From Bordetella ansorpii (lineage in GTDB: Bacteria > Pseudomonadota > Gammaproteobacteria > Burkholderiales > Burkholderiaceae_B), in NCBI RefSeq assembly GCF_900078705.1, contig NZ_FKIF01000008.1, positions 62,001 to 126,000 of the forward strand: 64,000 bases of DNA, read 5' to 3'. Below, in pieces: positions 35,517-43,522 of this stretch. The position numbers were made by a program, and so were the translations under genes. Each line of letters begins with the position of its first letter. Within the stretch, counting starts at the first letter, position 1. Below the pieces are notes generated by a model. The model was not told where the DNA came from. It made no database searches and saw only the letters and a list, made by a program, of their open reading frames with translations.

Positions 35517-36151
35517 GTCGGCCACCGCAACAGTTCATCGACCAGCGCCGTGATTTCGCGCGCCGCAGCGCTGTCCGGTGCCGTCTCGCGGGCCAGCCGG
35601 CCAGCGGCCACGCTGTCGGCGAAGACGATGCGCTGGCGAACCTCGGCGCGTAGCGCCGGCAGCGGCTGCTCGGCCAGCGATTGCCGCGCCTCCCTGCCAA
35701 TGATCGTCGTGCTGATGCGCCGGTTGATGACGAAGGCTGCGCGCAGCGCAGGCCGGAACACCTGCGCCTCGCGGATCAGCGCCACCATCTCGGCGCTGGC
35801 CCACACGTCATAGGGGCTGGGCTGCACCGGGATCAGAACACGCTCGGCCGCCAGGAGCGCAGAGCGCGCCAAGGCGGCAATCCTGGGTGGCCCATCAATG
35901 ACGACGTGATCGGCCCGCCTGGCAAGTTCTGGCGCTTCCTGATGCAGCGTTTCGCGGGCCAGGCCCACGGTGCTGAACAGCCGTGGCAAGCCTTGCTGGC
36001 TTCTGCGCTGCGTCCAATCCAGTGATGAGCCCTGCGGATCGGCATCGAACAGGACAACATGCTGGCCGCGCAGCGCCAATTCGCCCGCGATGTGGGTGGC
36101 GAGCGTGGTCTTACCGACACCGCCTTTCTGGTTGAGCAGAGCGAGAATCAT
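35513..36151 (-). CDS. parA: ParA family partition ATPase
   Basis: 212 residues, the short ParA type without N-terminal HTH. Deviant Walker A KGGVGKTT (about 9-16), Walker A' LFDADPQGSS and Walker B VVIDGPP. It would position or stabilise the excised circular ICE. It lies downstream of repA, separated by the iteron region, and begins an ATGA-coupled operon that runs to traF. Confidence 0.93.
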   Translation of the reverse strand: MILALLNQKGGVGKTTLATHIAGELALRGQHVVLFDADPQGSSLDWTQRRSQQGLPRLFSTVGLARETLHQEAPELARRADHVVIDGPPRIAALARSALLAAERVLIPVQPSPYDVWASAEMVALIREAQVFRPALRAAFVINRRISTTIIGREARQSLAEQPLPALRAEVRQRIVFADSVAAGRLARETAPDSAAAREITALVDELLRWPT

Positions 36152-36404
36152 GGTGCGGCCCTCCGTGTTGGAAAGCCGGTCTTTCGCTTCTGCATTTCGT
36201 GCCGTTTGGTGGTTGTCCACCGAAACGGCGCTTCTCTACTAAAAGTTAGAGAATTTAAGTTAGGAATGTTAGAGGGCGGCAAAACCCAATGGTGGCAAGG
36301 GTTTGCGGCCGATTTTGTTGCCTGATAGCACGAGGATTTGTTGCCTGATAGCACGAGCCTCCTGTTGCCTGATAGCACGAGTGAATTAACAGGTTTTCCC
36401 GCAG
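36152..36404. promoter_or_regulatory. repA-parA intergenic region with iterons and AT-rich stretch
   Basis: 253 bp without a gene. Nearest parA is an AT-rich stretch (36233-36275) with GTTAGAG, GTTAG and GTTAGAG repeats, a plausible parA promoter, operator or unwinding element. Three 19-bp direct repeats follow next to the repA stop. Together this looks like a small plasmid-type replication origin and partition site. Confidence 0.65.
36316..36381. repeat. Three iterons, candidate oriV or parS
   Basis: TGTTGCCTGATAGCACGAG occurs exactly three times at 36316-36334, 36339-36357 and 36363-36381, starts 23 and 24 bp apart. They lie 24 bp beyond the repA stop. Spacing close to two helical turns and neighbourhood to repA suggest RepA binding sites; a ParA/RHH centromere is the alternative. 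Confidence 0.8.
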
Positions 36405-37262
36405 TTATCCCCGTGCCGTGGGCGGCACGGGCCGGAAGGTCAGCAGCTCGGTTTTCTCGCCGGGCATCCGCTCGATGCCCAGGACGTAGCCGGGCAACGA
36501 TTGCCGCGCCACCAGGGCGCGCAGGTCGGCGGCGAAGTCGTAGAAACGCGCCACGCTGCCCGACTTGCGGTACAGATGCTGGAAATCGAATTGCCAGCCG
36601 TGCTCCTGCCGGCCGCCATGCTTGCGCACCAGGCGGTACAGCCACCGCTCGATGCCACCCGTGAGCCGGAAATACGTCGGGTCGATGGTCAGCACCAGGG
36701 CGGCGTCCACCACGCCCGCGTAGAACCAGTCCGGCAGGATCAACTCGATGCCCAGCGGCGTGCCGCTGGCATCGGCCAGTTCCTTCCACTCGTTGATCCA
36801 CGAAAAACGGTGCAGCCGCCTTCCCGTGGTTTCGCGGATGGACGTGGCCACTGTGGTCGATTGCAGCCGGTCGAGGGCGGCTTTCAGGCGCTGGTAGTCG
36901 CGCAAGCTTGTGCCACGCCCGATGAAGCGCAGGATTTCGTAGGGGCGCACCTGCATCAGCCGCGAGGTCGGGATGCCCGCATCGCGGGCTTCCACGATCT
37001 GGCTGGCGGCCCAGATCAGGATGTCGGCATCCCAGATCGTCGCGATGCCGTGTTCCTGCGTCCCTTCCACGCGGATGGTGATGCCGCCCGCCCGGAAGTC
37101 GATCGGCGCGGTGCGCCGCGACTTGGCGAGCGAGAAGAACGGAAAGGCCATCAAGTCCTGGCTGTCGCGCGGCGCCATGTCGCCCGGCAGCGCGCGGAAC
37201 AGGTCGAGCTGTTCGCGCTGCTGCGCTGGTCGCTGCCGCAGGGGCAGCGATGGGCTGGACAT
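36405..37262 (-). CDS. repA: Replication initiator protein RepA
   Basis: 285 residues, recognised as the plasmid replication initiator A (RPA) family by FPFFSLAKSRRTAPIDFRAG, RPYEILRFIGRGTSLRDYQRLK and WINEWKELAD. It should bind iterons and start replication of the excised circle. ATG 37262 is used; an in-frame GTG at 37274 is possible and neither has a strong ribosome site. It lies 26 bp after the AlpA-like gene. Confidence 0.9.
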   Translation of the reverse strand: MSSPSLPLRQRPAQQREQLDLFRALPGDMAPRDSQDLMAFPFFSLAKSRRTAPIDFRAGGITIRVEGTQEHGIATIWDADILIWAASQIVEARDAGIPTSRLMQVRPYEILRFIGRGTSLRDYQRLKAALDRLQSTTVATSIRETTGRRLHRFSWINEWKELADASGTPLGIELILPDWFYAGVVDAALVLTIDPTYFRLTGGIERWLYRLVRKHGGRQEHGWQFDFQHLYRKSGSVARFYDFAADLRALVARQSLPGYVLGIERMPGEKTELLTFRPVPPTARG

Positions 37263-37288
37263 GGCGATGGCCACCGGCGAGCCAGAGA

Positions 37289-37564
37289 TCAGCGGCCGTC
37301 ACGATAGTCGCCCGCATGCCGCTCGGCGTATTCCGGGTCGGAAGTCGCCGCGTAGCTGCGCGCATCGGCCCAGGCGTCGAGGTCGCTCACGGCATACATG
37401 ACGCGGCGGCCGAACTTGCGGAACTTCGGCCCGCCACCGATCACGCGCTGTTTCTCCAGCGTGCGCGGCGACAGGCGCAGGTAGTCGGCGGCTTCGTCGT
37501 TGGTGAGATAGCGTTGGGGCTGCGCGGGCGCAGCGGCGGCAGGCCGCAAGGGAGCAGGTCGCAT
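37289..37564 (-). CDS. AlpA/MerR-type HTH protein, putative excisionase or repA regulator
   Basis: 91 residues. A Pro/Ala-rich start is followed by a compact HTH_17 domain: RYLTNDEAADYLRLSPRTLEKQRVIGGGPKFRKFGRRVMYAVSDLDAW. Such proteins act as excisionases or regulators of integrase and replication genes. GGAGG lies upstream of ATG 37564. It is directly ahead of repA, so control of replication is as likely as excision. Confidence 0.85.
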   Translation of the reverse strand: MRPAPLRPAAAAPAQPQRYLTNDEAADYLRLSPRTLEKQRVIGGGPKFRKFGRRVMYAVSDLDAWADARSYAATSDPEYAERHAGDYRDGR

Positions 37565-37676
37565 GGGAAGTACCTCCATCAAGCCCGGCCACACCACGCG
37601 GCCGGATAGAGGCACTTTCAAGAAAGCGAGGCTTCTTGCTAAGGGACGAATTGCAGGGACTGCAAAACGTCCCCCC

Positions 37677-38447
37677 TTACTGCGATACAACTGGCGGGAG
37701 CTGCGCCAGGCTGCGATAGCCGCCGCGCATCAGCGCCTCGCCACGGCGCACCAGCCTCCGCACGCGGGCACGCAAAGCACTGTCTTTGTGCCAGTCGGCC
37801 GCGACGGCATCTGCGCCGAACAACCCTTCGGCCACTTCGCGCAAGGATGCACCTGCCAGGGTCGCGTCGAGGGCCTGCAAGGTATGCAGTTCCAGCACCG
37901 CGGCCGGCGTGGGTCGGGAACGAGCCGCTGCCGCCGGTGCAGCAACCGTGGCGGCGGCCAAGGCATCCAGTTCGGCCGCCAGCGTGCGATAGCGCGCGCA
38001 GGGCGTGGCGCAGGCGCGGGTGGCGTAGAGGTAGGCCATGCCATCCTCCAGGCCCGGCCCGAGGGCGAGCCGCAGGCAGCAGCCGGGCCAGTGCGACACC
38101 AGCACCAGGCGCTTGCCGTCGTGGATCAGTTGCTTGCGGCCAGGCACGCGCCAGAACTCGAAGGCGTAGGCATCGGGCGGCGGATCTGCATCGGGGTAGA
38201 GCTGCACCACGGCATCGTGATCGGGGAACCAGGCCGGATGCGCGTCACGCGCATCCAGGGTGGGATCTTCCAGCAGGCGCAGGCCCCACGCCTGCGCCGC
38301 GTCCGGCCGGCGGCGACGGCGCAGCCAGTCGCGGCGGTAGTCGGGATTCCTTCGCAGGTACTCCCAGGCCAGCGCAGGGCCGTCCAGGTGCAGGACGTAG
38401 AGATAGGCCGCTGTCGGATACCAGTGTTCGGCGCTGCGATCAGTCAT
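37677..38447 (-). CDS. DUF2285 ICE protein
   Basis: 256 residues. The N-terminal part (WEYLRRNPDYRRDWL) and C-terminal part (LHTLQALDATLAGASLREVAEGLFG, then ALRARVRRLVRRGEALMRGGYRSL) match the DUF2285-type protein found just upstream of the AlpA-like gene in many ICEs. The C-terminal half looks like a DNA-binding helical domain, and related proteins have been proposed as transfer regulators. Precise role unknown. Confidence 0.83.
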   Translation of the reverse strand: MTDRSAEHWYPTAAYLYVLHLDGPALAWEYLRRNPDYRRDWLRRRRRPDAAQAWGLRLLEDPTLDARDAHPAWFPDHDAVVQLYPDADPPPDAYAFEFWRVPGRKQLIHDGKRLVLVSHWPGCCLRLALGPGLEDGMAYLYATRACATPCARYRTLAAELDALAAATVAAPAAAARSRPTPAAVLELHTLQALDATLAGASLREVAEGLFGADAVAADWHKDSALRARVRRLVRRGEALMRGGYRSLAQLPPVVSQ

Positions 38448-38790
38448 GGCGAGACCTCCCTGTGCTTGGGGTGCGTCGCCACGGATTCCGCCGTGCGGGA
38501 GCTATCGAAACGCCATCAGGTCGTCATCAAAAAAGGTTAAGCTGTAACTGTCGGTGTCAAGACCGTTTGGCTCCGGCGTGTTGCGGAAATCGTCTGAATG
38601 CGACGGCTGCGCAACCCGGAAATGGTGCGCGGCATCGGATACCGTGCCGCAGGCCGCGCCAAAGATCATGACTGTTTGCATCAGGCTGGCACCGCTTCGG
38701 TGCATCAATGCCGATTGAGACCGTACAGGTCTTGGGTAAGACCGAAATAGTCACAATGCGCCCCGGCTGGCCGGGCTGCGCTGGCCTTCA
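38448..38790. promoter_or_regulatory. Intergenic region upstream of DUF2285 gene with repeats
   Basis: 343 bp without a gene. It contains an inverted repeat GGTCTT-GGGT-AAGACC near 38728-38743 and further AGACCG copies near 38557 and 38718. Another inverted repeat, GCACCG-CTT-CGGTGC, lies near 38689-38703. These are probably operators for an ICE regulator acting on the DUF2285-alpA-repA genes. Confidence 0.5.
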
Positions 38791-39141
38791 TCAGTCCGTG
38801 ATCGCGCCGTTTTCCTGCGCCAGCCGGACGTACTCCGACAGCGGGCGCAGCGCCTGGAAATACCGATCCCGCCGCACCGGCAGCTTGCGCGGGCCGACGA
38901 TGCCGGCCAGGTCGGAGAGCTTGACCGTGCCCAGCGAGGGCATCCCGATACCGAGGTCGATCAGCCCGTAGGCCGTGTCGTCATCCGCAGGGTCGAGCGA
39001 CACCAGCAGCCAGGTCACATGCGCGTCGGGGGTGAACAGCCGCACCACGGGCAGCGGGTCGAGGTGCTGGCCAGCGGCGAGCGCCGCGCCGTGGGCGAGC
39101 AGCCGGGCGCGTTCGTCAGCGGTGACAAGTGGCAGGGTCAT
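38791..39141 (-). CDS. DUF2958 ICE protein
   Basis: 116 residues, recognised as DUF2958 by DPLPVVRLFTPDAHVTWLLVSLDP and GIGMPSLGTVKLSDLAGI, ending with FQALRPLSEYVRLAQENGAITD. Common in ICEs and conjugative plasmids, function unknown. It is divergent from the XRE regulator at 39438, which may control it. Confidence 0.85.
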   Translation of the reverse strand: MTLPLVTADERARLLAHGAALAAGQHLDPLPVVRLFTPDAHVTWLLVSLDPADDDTAYGLIDLGIGMPSLGTVKLSDLAGIVGPRKLPVRRDRYFQALRPLSEYVRLAQENGAITD

Positions 39142-39437
39142 GGCCGGAACCTCCACGAAACCGAGGATGCACGGATGCGCTTCTGCGTCGAAGCACGGAA
39201 CCGCCGAACCGTCTCCGTGCTTTCGTGCGCAAGCACGGATGCGCAAGCCATCGCATCCTGAGAAGAACGCAAGCGCAAAAGCGGAATTGTAGAAAGCCGG
39301 AAAGACACGGATGCGATTCCCCGGTTCTGCTGGAATCCGTAGATACGGATTTCCGTAGAGGCACGGAACAGCGTTTTTTCGTCAATGAGTTAAAGATAAC
39401 GTGGTTTTAATTGTCCTTCGATTCGACGCTTCTGTCT
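39142..39437. promoter_or_regulatory. Divergent DUF2958/XRE region with 10-bp direct repeats
   Basis: No gene. CACGGATGCG occurs exactly at 39170-39179, 39234-39243 and 39306-39315, with partial copies (CACGGAA) near 39194 and 39362. The inverted repeat CCGTGCTT-8 bp-AAGCACGG spans 39215-39238. AT content rises near 39385-39425, next to the XRE start, where a promoter is likely. The repeats are candidate operators for the XRE protein. Confidence 0.6.
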
Positions 39438-39728
39438 ATGCAGAAGCGATCCGTTCAGCCAGGCCGACCGGCCGGCGTTACCACCTTCGATGCCGATCTG
39501 GCGCAAGCCTTCGGCGCGGCGGTGCGCGCGCTACGGATGGAGCGAGGGATTGCGCAAGAATCGCTGGCGCACCTGGCCGGCATCGAGCGTTCGCACATGG
39601 GCAAGGTCGAGCGTGGCGAACACATGCCCACGCTGGCGGCCATCTTCAAGATCGCCCGCGCACTCGATTGCAGTACGGCGGTGCTGATGGCCGAGACGGA
39701 AAGCCAGATCGCGGCGTCCGAGACATAG
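39438..39728 (+). CDS. XRE-family HTH regulator
   Basis: 96 residues. Single HTH_3 domain: FGAAVRALRMERGIAQESLAHLAGIERSHMGKVERGEHMPTLAAIFKI, about residues 25-75. It is one of the few core ICE genes on the plus strand and faces DUF2958 across a repeat-rich region, so it may be a master repressor. Start is uncertain: ATG 39438 or TTG 39411, neither with a clear ribosome site. A hairpin element begins 3 bp after the stop. Confidence 0.85.
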   Translation: MQKRSVQPGRPAGVTTFDADLAQAFGAAVRALRMERGIAQESLAHLAGIERSHMGKVERGEHMPTLAAIFKIARALDCSTAVLMAETESQIAASET

Positions 39729-39730
39729 CC

Positions 39731-39835
39731 GCAAGCGGAGCGCGCAGCGCCATCAGGCGCGAAGGCGTGAGGGATTGAAGCCGCATGGCCGTGACGGCTT
39801 GCCGGCACGGGGCGCAGCCCGAAAGCCCGGCGGCG
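39731..39835 (+). repeat. ICE hairpin element, copy A
   Basis: Core GCAAGCGGAGCGCGCA, stem GCGCC-ATCA-GGCGC (39747-39760), then GAAGGCGTGA, followed by an extended part shared with copy D (AAGCCGCATGGCCGTGA, GGGGCGCAGCCCG). Starts immediately after the XRE stop. Copies B-D keep the flanks but replace the stem with other complementary pairs. About 180 bp further on is a perfect hairpin, CGCGCCCCGCC / GGCGGGGCGCG (39980-40007). Confidence 0.75.
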
Positions 39836-40018
39836 CTTCCAGCGCCGACACGCCATCTTGCGCTTGCTGCCACGGGCTTCGAGCCATTCGACCATCACCG
39901 ATGCGATGCCGTCGCTGGACATGCGGGGCAGGAGACAACCGCCGAAACCATGTGCGTGCGGCGCTGCGATCAGCAGCATCGCGCCCCGCCGCAATGGGCG
40001 GGGCGCGGTGGGCGGCCG

Positions 40019-40333
40019 TCAGGCCGCCTTGGGCTTGTTGCGCGACCAGATCAGGTCGTGCGTGCCGTTCTCACCTTCGATCAGGCGGGCATAGACGGTC
40101 GCCGGGAACGAAGGATCGTCCAGGGTCACGGACACGTAGGGGCGCCCGGCCTCGCTGGTCTTCCTCCACGCAGCGCCGATGTCGTGGCCAGCCGCTTGCA
40201 GGCGGTAGTCGGGAGCGTTCTCGTTGTCGCCCTTGTCGTTGGGAACCAGCTTGACCTTGACGTTGAGGGTCAGGGTGCGAAGCGTGCCGGTGAAGCCGTC
40301 TTTCTCTGCGGTGAAGGTGCCGATGTTTGCCAT
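40019..40333 (-). CDS. DUF736 family ICE protein
   Basis: 104 residues, recognised by MANIGTFTAEKDGFTGTLRTL and YVSVTLDDPSFPATVYARLIEG. DUF736 proteins are widespread in ICEs and conjugative plasmids; the function is unknown. The gene has a long, gene-free upstream region (to 41096) and stands as a single unit. Confidence 0.88.
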   Translation of the reverse strand: MANIGTFTAEKDGFTGTLRTLTLNVKVKLVPNDKGDNENAPDYRLQAAGHDIGAAWRKTSEAGRPYVSVTLDDPSFPATVYARLIEGENGTHDLIWSRNKPKAA

Positions 40334-40935
40334 GATGAATTTCCTTTCGGTTGAACAGGGTTCGCGCCCATCGCGTCCTGTTGTGATCCGACCGGCGGGG
40401 GACGGGCTGGCTGCACCGCTTGCGGGCGCAACGCAGTGGAGCGCCTGGAAGCGAAAAGAATTTGTCCCGCGAGGAATGCGCGCAGCGCAGGGGAAATTGT
40501 TTTCGCTGGAAGGTTGCAGCCATAGAAGCCCGGCCACCGCCAGGATTCACAAACAGACAGGACGCCTTGGGCCGACCCGCTCCGAAAGGAAACATGGCCG
40601 ACTCGGCTCCCCGCGTGACGGCTTCATCGGCTTGCGCCCTGATACGGGCAAGGACAACGCCCAGCGACAAGGTGAAAGCGTCCCTGACGTAGCAGGTGGC
40701 TTCTTGCCTGAGGCGTGGCGTGGAAGCTCCATTGCAAGGCCGGGCGGCGTGTCGGTGAACCGTCCTTCGTGACGTACAAGCGACGAACCGCCAGCGTCGA
40801 GGACGGCACGCTTTCATGCAACCTGTGGCAGCAAGCCGGGGCGTAGGCCCACAAGCCCCGATCATTGTGGCGGGGCGCATTCGGAATGTCGTCGGTGCTG
40901 TGCGCCGACGCACTGATGGGCTTCGAGGGTTTCTC

Positions 40936-41089
40936 GCGCACAAGGCTACTTGTGCGCCGCCCCTGCGTCGCCTGCCCGAAGGCGGCGCAGGGGCGCTCTG
41001 GCTTTGGGCCTTGAACACCGGGCGCGGCCACGACCGCGCCCGGATTTTTGGCATTCCCCGCGCCCAAGACGGAACGGCTTGGGCGCGGG
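40936..41089 (+). repeat. Array of four consecutive hairpins
   Basis: (1) GCGCACAAG-GCTA-CTTGTGCGC, 40936-40957, perfect 9 bp. (2) arms 40958-40972 / 40981-40995, 15 bp with one T:G pair. (3) CCGGGCGCGG-CCACGA-CCGCGCCCGG, 41018-41043, perfect 10 bp. (4) CCCGCGCCCAAG / CTTGGGCGCGGG, 41057-41089, perfect 12 bp. Four such stems in 154 bp is far above what GC content alone gives. Confidence 0.85.
41018..41050 (+). terminator. Intrinsic terminator on plus strand within hairpin array
   Basis: Perfect 10-bp GC stem (hairpin 3 of the array) followed by ATTTTTGG on the plus strand. No plus-strand protein gene lies upstream before the XRE gene at 39438, so it would end a non-coding transcript. Confidence 0.7.
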
Positions 41090-41096
41090 CTGCTCC

Positions 41097-41306
41097 CTAT
41101 TCTTTGGTTTCGATGATCCACCACACGGCACGCGGCAAGGCGCGGCCCGTAATGGGGTGCAGGTCGGTCAGGGCGGCGCGGGCTGTCCAGCCGCGAGGCG
41201 GGCGGTAGCCGCGCACGTCGCCAGCGCCATGCCAGCGGCGGGCGCGTACCGTGCCGGGGGCGTAGGTCGCGGCCATGCGGGGGCGGTTCGTGGTGTCGTG
41301 GCTCAT
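41097..41306 (-). CDS. Small conserved-type ICE protein, unrecognised
   Basis: 69 residues, basic. Sequence: TNRPRMAATYAPGTVRARRWHG, then YRPPRGWTARAALTDLHPITG. I do not recognise the family. Support comes from its position between the ParB-like and hairpin regions, a plausible ATG and a low-bias, Trp-containing composition. It starts about 60 bp after the ParB-like stop and could be co-transcribed with it. Confidence 0.55.
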   Translation of the reverse strand: MSHDTTNRPRMAATYAPGTVRARRWHGAGDVRGYRPPRGWTARAALTDLHPITGRALPRAVWWIIETKE

Positions 41307-41366
41307 GGGGGAATCCTCGGCATGAAGCGCCCCGGCCGGAACCGGGGCGCTATCTGTGGTGCAAGG

Positions 41367-43442
41367 TCACGCGGCCAGTGCCTCGGCCTGCGGCTGCTCA
41401 TCCGCCACGGCGGCGACTTCCTCCGGCGGTTCGGCTTCCTCGTCCGCCGTCACGTCCTGCGCGTCCTGCTGCGGGGCTTCGGCACGGAAGATGGCGGGCA
41501 TCCAGCCGGTGCCATCGGCCAGCCGCTCGGCTTCGCTGGCAATGTCGCCTTTCTTCAACTTCGCCAGCCGGGTGACGTGCACCGGGGCGTACTGCTCCAC
41601 GGCTTCCAGAATTGCGGCCTTCGGCACATGCTGGAAATAGCCGTCAGCGGTGGGCTTCCACCATGCGGCCATGTCCAAGCCGACAGCCTGCGCCAGTTCC
41701 GCGCCCGGTTGCTGCGTCGTAGCGCGGGGCGTCACCACGTCCACCGTGGAAGCCACGCACACGGCCAGCAGCCGCACCAGTTCATCCTGCGACTTCGCCA
41801 CCAGCGCGGCGAATAGTTCGGCGCTGTCCTCCGGCAAGGCTTCGCCCGCGACTTCCTGCAAGGTGCGCAGCGCCACGGCGGCAGGCGATTCCGACACGTC
41901 CGGGGCAAGGCTTTCCAGCCGGTCTTGCACTTTCAGGCTCACGCCCAGCGGCAGGTCGTGCCCGTAGTGGCTTTCCTGCAAGACGGTCTGCACCATGCCA
42001 TGCACCAGCGCGGCCAGCGCCACTTGCGGATGCCGGGCGACTTCGATTTGCAGCGCGGTGGTGCGGTGGGCGCTCAACCGCTGCGCCAGCTTGTCAGACA
42101 TGGCGGCGGTCTTGGGCTGCCCTTCGCTGTCTCCGTCCTCGCCTTCGTCGTCGTTCTCGGCTTCTGTGCCGCCGAAACCCTGCCGCAGCCGTTCCAGCGT
42201 GCGCAGCGCCTTGGCTTCGGCTTCGCGCATCAGGCCGCGATGCACCACGGCTTCGCCGCTGCGGTCGATGGTGACGATGGCACCGGCTGCCGCCTTCACG
42301 TTCGCGCCGTAGTCCTGCAAGCCATCTTCCAGCGCCTGCAACTGCTCGCCCAGGCGTTCGCCTTCCTCCTGCAAGGCATCGGCCTTTTCCTCGTCGTCGG
42401 CGTCCAGCGCGGCATCCACGGCCTCGGCCAGTTCGTGCAGCTTGGCTTGCAGCTTCTCGATGCGTGCGGCTTCGCGCTTGTTCGGTTCGCGGCGTTCCCT
42501 CGGGGCGCGTTGGAAGGCGTGCAGGTCGGCATGGGTCGTGCCGGGCGTGGCATCCACCCATGCCCATCCCTCGGCCTTCACCTCTGCGGCGATGCCTGCC
42601 AGCTTGTCTTGCGCCAGCCGTTCCAGCAGCGCGGCATCGGTCAGATACACGCCCGCATCGCCTTCGGCGAACAGGTCGCGGCGGATGCCGCCGCCTGCGG
42701 CGTCGTAGGTGTCCAGCCCGACGAAGCGCACCAGCGGATGCCGGTAGGCGTCGATTTCGCGTTCGGTCAGACGGTCGCGCAGCGCGGACGGCTGGCGCTG
42801 CCACGTTGGCGCATCGTAGAAGGCGCTTTCCTGCACGGCGTGGTCGTCGGTGATGGCAAGGGCCATCAGCTGGTCGAGCGCGACGGCATCGGCGCGGTAG
42901 TCGGCCAGCAGGCGCGGCGACACGTTGGCGAGTTTCAGGCGGCGTTGCACCACCAGCGGCGTGACGCTGAAATCCGCTGCAATGTCCTCGATGCTGCGGC
43001 CATCGGCCACCAGCGCGGCGAATGCCTCGAACTGGTCGGCGGGGTGCATGGCTTCGCGCTGCACGTTCTCGGTGAGGCTGGCCGTGCGGGCGGTGCCATC
43101 GGCCACCAGCAGGCAAGGCACTTCCCATTCCTTGCTGATGCGGTGCTTCTTCGCCAGCAGCTTCAACGCGGCGAGGCGACGGCCACCGGCCACCACTTCG
43201 TAATGCTCGCCATCGGCGGCGGCAATGATGATGAGGTTTTGCAGCAGGCCGACACGCTGGATGCTGGCGGCGAGTTCGGGAATGGACATGCGCGGGGTCT
43301 TGCGCACGTTGCGGCCAGTCGGCCGCGACACCAGCCGCGACAGAGGGACAAGAATCAGGTTCTTGGTCGGGTCGGCGGTTTCCAGCGGGATAGCGGCGGC
43401 GGTGTTGAGGGCGCGGGCTTCGGTTTGGGTAATGGCGTTCAT
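41367..43442 (-). CDS. ParB/RepB/Spo0J-type ICE protein
   Basis: 691 residues. N-terminal ParB nuclease-like domain (LILVPLSRLVSRPTGRNVRKT, then YEVVAGGRRLAALKLL with the GGRR motif and LTENVQREAMHPADQFEAF), then an HTH region (SIEDIAADFSVTPLVVQRRLKLANVSP). A long acidic and coiled C-terminal half (about 320-690) follows. Much longer than chromosomal ParB (about 300); such proteins are typical of ICEs, with roles in stability or DNA processing not settled. Confidence 0.88.
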   Translation of the reverse strand: MNAITQTEARALNTAAAIPLETADPTKNLILVPLSRLVSRPTGRNVRKTPRMSIPELAASIQRVGLLQNLIIIAAADGEHYEVVAGGRRLAALKLLAKKHRISKEWEVPCLLVADGTARTASLTENVQREAMHPADQFEAFAALVADGRSIEDIAADFSVTPLVVQRRLKLANVSPRLLADYRADAVALDQLMALAITDDHAVQESAFYDAPTWQRQPSALRDRLTEREIDAYRHPLVRFVGLDTYDAAGGGIRRDLFAEGDAGVYLTDAALLERLAQDKLAGIAAEVKAEGWAWVDATPGTTHADLHAFQRAPRERREPNKREAARIEKLQAKLHELAEAVDAALDADDEEKADALQEEGERLGEQLQALEDGLQDYGANVKAAAGAIVTIDRSGEAVVHRGLMREAEAKALRTLERLRQGFGGTEAENDDEGEDGDSEGQPKTAAMSDKLAQRLSAHRTTALQIEVARHPQVALAALVHGMVQTVLQESHYGHDLPLGVSLKVQDRLESLAPDVSESPAAVALRTLQEVAGEALPEDSAELFAALVAKSQDELVRLLAVCVASTVDVVTPRATTQQPGAELAQAVGLDMAAWWKPTADGYFQHVPKAAILEAVEQYAPVHVTRLAKLKKGDIASEAERLADGTGWMPAIFRAEAPQQDAQDVTADEEAEPPEEVAAVADEQPQAEALAA

Positions 43443-43522
43443 GGTGATAACTCCTAACGGTTCAGGGATGCAGCAGCGAGGGATGCGGCAAGGGCTGCTG
43501 CCTGCCCCTGCCGCGTGGGGAA

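Larger units (their letters stand above)
40334..41096. ncRNA. 763-bp gene-free, hairpin-rich region, possible structured RNA
   Basis: No frame here looks like a protein; the open frames are mutually overlapping, Arg/Pro-rich and without ribosome sites. The 3' part on the plus strand has four consecutive strong hairpins, one followed by a T-run (terminator). This suggests a plus-strand transcript ending near 41050. The minus strand must also carry the DUF736 promoter. RNA status is inferred only from structure. Confidence 0.4.

Noticed and set aside
40334-41096. Protein genes inside the 760-bp gap (for example frames at 40420-40692 or 40816-41208)
   Set aside because: Frames overlap on both strands, lack ribosome sites and run through strong hairpins; no similarity that I recognise.
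41925-43457. A 510-codon plus-strand frame opposite the ParB-like gene
   Set aside because: Shadow frame; the minus-strand ParB GGRR and HTH motifs are decisive.
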